A stretch of DNA of 8,059 bases from Betaproteobacteria bacterium (lineage in GTDB: Bacteria > Pseudomonadota > Gammaproteobacteria > Burkholderiales > Rhodocyclaceae): assembly GCA_016880375.1 (NCBI GenBank), contig JAEHDO010000168.1, forward strand, positions 1-8,059, written 5' to 3'. The stretch's first letter is position 1; every line of letters begins with the position of its first letter. Shown piece by piece: positions 5,319-8,059 of the stretch. The position numbers and the translations under genes were made by a program. A model generated the notes under the pieces. The model was not told where the DNA came from. It ran no database searches and saw only the letters and a list, made by a program, of their open reading frames with translations.

Positions 5319-7141
5319 GGCTGATGTTCCGCAATATCGCCATCGTCGCCCACGATCTGGCGGCGGCGGCACTGGCCTGGACGCTGGCCTACTGGCTGCG
5401 CTTCAATTTCGACATTCCCGACTTCTATTTTCTCGGCATGGTGCACAACCTGGCGTGGGTGGTGCCGCTGCATGCCGGGGTGTTCGTGGCGCTTGCCGTT
5501 CATCAAGGCATGTGGCGCTATGTCAGCGTCAAGGATCTGCAGCGCATTGTGCTGGCGGTGGCGCTGGCCGCCGCCCTGGTCGGTGCCGGCGTGTTCATGC
5601 TGCAGCTCGGCGACGTGCCGCGCTCTGTCCTGATCCTGCAGCCCCTGCTGCTTGTGATGGCGATGGGCGGCACACGCTTCGCCTACCGCGCCTGGCGCGA
5701 GCACCAGCTCTATGGGCGGATTCACCTGGAGGGGGAGCCGGTCCTCATCCTCGGCGCCGGAGACGCCGCCGTGATGCTGCTGCGCGAATTGAAACGCAGC
5801 GAGGAGTGGCGCGTCATCGGTCTGCTTGACGACGAGGCTGGGAAGCGCGGGCGCTCCATCGACGGCGTGCCGGTGCTGGGGGGCCTGGACGAGGTGGCGG
5901 CGCTGGCCGCTCGGCTGCAAGTCAATAACGCCATCATCGCCATGCCTTCGGCCGCCGCCAGCGTCCGCCGCCGCGTGACGGAAGCGGCGACGGCCGCGGG
6001 ACTGATGGTACTGACGGTGCCGGCCATCGACGATCTGCTGTCCGGGCGTGTTTCCATTTCCCAGCTGCGCAAGGTCGAACTGGAGGACCTGCTCGGGCGC
6101 GAGGTGGTTTCGCTGGACAGCGAGGGGCTGCACCGGCTGCTCGGCGATCGGACCGTGCTGGTGACCGGCGCCGGCGGCTCGATCGGCTCGGAGCTGGCGC
6201 GCCAGATCGCGCGCTTCAGGCCGAAGCGGTTGGTGCTCTTCGAGCAGTCCGAGTTCGCCCTCTATCGCATCGAGGAGGAGTTCGCCTCGCGCCAGCCGGA
6301 AACGCCGGTCAACGGCCTGGCCGGAGACGTCAAGGATGCCGCGCGGGTGGAGGAAGTCTTTGCGAAATACCGGCCGGAGGTGGTGTTCCACGCCGCCGCC
6401 TACAAGCACGTGCCGCTGATGGAGAACGAGAACGCTTGGGAGGCGGTGCGCAACAACGTGCTCGGCACCCTGCGCGTGGCGGAGGCGGCCCAGCGCCACG
6501 GCACCATCGAATTCGTCTTCATCTCCACCGACAAGGCGGTTAACCCGACCAACGTCATGGGCGCCACCAAGCGCATCGCGGAAATGGTCTGCCAGGGGCT
6601 GCAGCGGCCGGGCGGCACGCGCTTCGTCATGGTGCGCTTCGGCAACGTGCTGGGCAGCAACGGCAGCGTGATCCCGAAGTTCCGCGAGCAGATCGCCCGC
6701 GGCGGGCCTGTGACGGTGACCCATCCCGACATCGTCCGCTACTTCATGTCGATTCCCGAGGCGGCACAGCTGGTGCTGCAGGCCGGCCTGATGGGGCAGG
6801 GCGGCGAGGTCTTTGTGCTGGACATGGGCGAGCCGGTGAAGATCGCCGATCTGGCCCGGGACATGATTCGGTTGTCCGGCTTCGCAGAGGAGGATATCAA
6901 GATCGTCTTCACCGGGTTGCGCCCGGGCGAGAAACTCTACGAGGAACTGCTGGCCGACGGCGAGCATACGCTGCCGACGCCGCACCCCAAGCTGCGCATC
7001 GCACGGGCGCAGGCCGCCCTGTCGCCGGACGAACTGGCAGAACTGCGGGGCTGGCTGGATGGCGCGCCGCAGGACGAACAGGCCGTCAAGCGGCGGCTGG
7101 CGCAGATCGTGACGGAATATCGCCCGCAGCAATCCCAATGA
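5315..7141 (+). CDS. Membrane-anchored nucleotide-sugar 4,6-dehydratase (WbpM/CapD/PglF family)
   Basis: The 608-residue length matches full-length WbpM-type enzymes. About four hydrophobic helices occupy residues 8-28, 46-66, 77-96 and 104-122, anchoring it in the inner membrane. A first Rossmann domain follows with VLILGAGDAA from 143. The catalytic extended-SDR domain starts with TGAGGSIG at 284-291. Its active site is the family form STDK (404-407), then NPTNVMGATK with Met415 and Lys419, the Met replacing the usual catalytic Tyr as in WbpM and PglF. Relatives turn UDP-GlcNAc into UDP-2-acetamido-2,6-dideoxy-4-hexulose, the branch intermediate for QuiNAc, FucNAc and bacillosamine. That fits the aminotransferase just upstream and perhaps the SDR at 511. 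ATGA overlaps at both ends (5315-5318 and 7138-7141), without clear ribosome sites, suggest translational coupling to its neighbours. The product's C5 configuration is not resolved. Confidence 0.95.
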   Translation: MRLMFRNIAIVAHDLAAAALAWTLAYWLRFNFDIPDFYFLGMVHNLAWVVPLHAGVFVALAVHQGMWRYVSVKDLQRIVLAVALAAALVGAGVFMLQLGDVPRSVLILQPLLLVMAMGGTRFAYRAWREHQLYGRIHLEGEPVLILGAGDAAVMLLRELKRSEEWRVIGLLDDEAGKRGRSIDGVPVLGGLDEVAALAARLQVNNAIIAMPSAAASVRRRVTEAATAAGLMVLTVPAIDDLLSGRVSISQLRKVELEDLLGREVVSLDSEGLHRLLGDRTVLVTGAGGSIGSELARQIARFRPKRLVLFEQSEFALYRIEEEFASRQPETPVNGLAGDVKDAARVEEVFAKYRPEVVFHAAAYKHVPLMENENAWEAVRNNVLGTLRVAEAAQRHGTIEFVFISTDKAVNPTNVMGATKRIAEMVCQGLQRPGGTRFVMVRFGNVLGSNGSVIPKFREQIARGGPVTVTHPDIVRYFMSIPEAAQLVLQAGLMGQGGEVFVLDMGEPVKIADLARDMIRLSGFAEEDIKIVFTGLRPGEKLYEELLADGEHTLPTPHPKLRIARAQAALSPDELAELRGWLDGAPQDEQAVKRRLAQIVTEYRPQQSQ

Positions 7142-8059
7142 AACCCAGGAGCACATTGCTGGTAACGGGCGGCGCGGGCTACATCGGTTCCCACACCTGC
7201 GTCGAGTTGCTGCAGGCCGGCCATGATGTGGTGGTGGTGGACAATCTTTGCAACAGCAGCAGCGGGGTGATTGGACGGATCGGGCGGATTGCCGGCCGGG
7301 AGGTCGCCTTTCATGAATGCGACGTGCGCGATGCGGAAGCGCTGCGCGGGATATTCCGCGAGCACGCCATCGATGCGGTGCTGCACTTCGCCGGGCTGAA
7401 GGCGGTCGACGAGTCCGTTGCCCAGCCGCTGCGGTACTACGAGAACAACGTCGGCGGCACCCTGGCGCTATGCGAGGCGATGGCGGATGCGGGCGTCAGG
7501 CAACTGGTCTTCAGCTCGTCGGCCACGGTGTATGGCGATCCCGACGCGGTACCGGTGCGGGAGGATCATCCGTTGCGGCCGACGAACCCCTATGGCCGGA
7601 GCAAGGCCATGGTCGAGGCGATCCTGCATGATCTCTTTCGATCCGACCCTGCATGGAAAATCGCGCTGTTGCGCTACTTCAATCCCGTCGGCGCCCATGA
7701 AAGCGGGCTGATCGGCGAAGATCCGCACGGCGTGCCGAACAACCTCATGCCTTACATCGCCCAAGTGGCGGTGGGCCGGCGCGAGGCGCTGAATGTGCAT
7801 GGTAACGACTACCCGACGCCGGATGGCACCGGGGTGCGCGACTACATTCATGTCGTCGATCTTGCCCTCGGCCACCTGGCGGCGCTGGAGAAACTGGCGA
7901 CAACCGGCGAGTTTTTTACGGTGAATCTCGGAACGGGGCGCGGGTACAGCGTTCTGGAGATGGTCGAGGCGTTCCGCAAGGCTTCCGGCAGGGACATTCC
8001 ATACCGGATTGCCTCGCGTCGTCCGGGCGATGTCGCCGCCTGCTATGCCGATCCCGCCC
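7138..8059 (+). CDS. galE: UDP-glucose/UDP-N-acetylglucosamine 4-epimerase GalE, C-terminus beyond window
   Basis: 307 codons are present of the roughly 340 usual for GalE, so only about 30 residues are missing. TGGAGYIGSH at 10-19 is the NAD-binding turn, VDNL the ribose-binding strand, and FSSSATVYG (125-133) carries catalytic Ser128. PYGRSK supplies Tyr152 and Lys156, and GVRDYIHVVDLA is a strong GalE signature. The enzyme interconverts gluco and galacto forms of UDP-hexoses in the cytoplasm. Cys302, in the GDVAACYAD stretch, sits where E. coli GalE has Tyr299 and human GALE has Cys307. A small residue there is known to let UDP-GlcNAc/GalNAc fit, so this enzyme may serve both sugar types. 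Start ATG overlaps the dehydratase stop as ATGA, so galE is probably translated from the same message and supplies galacto sugars to this glycan. Confidence 0.96.
   Translation, partial: MKPRSTLLVTGGAGYIGSHTCVELLQAGHDVVVVDNLCNSSSGVIGRIGRIAGREVAFHECDVRDAEALRGIFREHAIDAVLHFAGLKAVDESVAQPLRYYENNVGGTLALCEAMADAGVRQLVFSSSATVYGDPDAVPVREDHPLRPTNPYGRSKAMVEAILHDLFRSDPAWKIALLRYFNPVGAHESGLIGEDPHGVPNNLMPYIAQVAVGRREALNVHGNDYPTPDGTGVRDYIHVVDLALGHLAALEKLATTGEFFTVNLGTGRGYSVLEMVEAFRKASGRDIPYRIASRRPGDVAACYADPA

Noticed and set aside
5144..7156. A 670-codon open frame on the minus strand, opposite the dehydratase gene
   Set aside because: It is the antisense shadow of a strongly coding GC-rich gene. The translation is rich in His, Arg, Gln and Ala, has no recognisable domain and runs opposite a well-conserved protein.
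7228..7240. Short GTG triplet run
   Set aside because: It encodes the Val-rich beta strand before VDNL in GalE and is explained by the protein sequence.

Overview
The window looks like part of a surface-glycan gene cluster (O-antigen, capsule/exopolysaccharide or protein O-glycan) from a GC-rich Gram-negative bacterium. Betaproteobacteria is my best guess, from the GC level, codon use and gene style, but nothing here proves a taxon. There are no RNA genes, insertion sequences, CRISPR arrays or long repeats that I can support.

Layout. At the left edge (1-387) is the 5' part of a family 2 glycosyltransferase on the minus strand, cut by the window. A 123-base divergent intergenic region (388-510) separates it from seven plus-strand genes that are packed tightly enough to be one operon. 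In order these are: an extended SDR sugar-nucleotide epimerase/reductase (511-1449), a GT4 glycosyltransferase (1458-2594), a short PglC-type phosphoglycosyl transferase (2610-3239), a class I SAM methyltransferase (3250-4080), a DegT/DnrJ/EryC1/StrS PLP aminotransferase (4098-5318), a membrane-anchored WbpM/CapD/PglF-type nucleotide-sugar 4,6-dehydratase (5315-7141), and galE (7138 to beyond 8059). Gaps between the seven are 8, 15, 10 and 17 bases, then two ATGA stop/start overlaps.

How the genes fit together (inference from families). The dehydratase probably turns UDP-GlcNAc into a UDP-4-keto-6-deoxy sugar. Two local enzymes could use that intermediate: the aminotransferase, giving a UDP-4-amino-4,6-dideoxy sugar as in bacillosamine synthesis, and the SDR, which could act as a 4-ketoreductase like WbpV/WreQ giving QuiNAc/FucNAc. 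The phosphoglycosyl transferase would load the first sugar phosphate onto undecaprenyl phosphate. The GT4 and GT2 enzymes would extend it, the methyltransferase would decorate it, and GalE would supply the galacto-configured nucleotide sugar. GalE carries Cys where E. coli GalE has Tyr299, which points to acceptance of N-acetylated substrates. No flippase, polymerase, ligase or sugar acetyltransferase is seen in the window.

Composition is uneven. Sampled rows of the methyltransferase gene are about 50-58% GC with some at 63-65%, while most of the aminotransferase and the dehydratase lie near 70%. This hints that the operon has a mosaic history.
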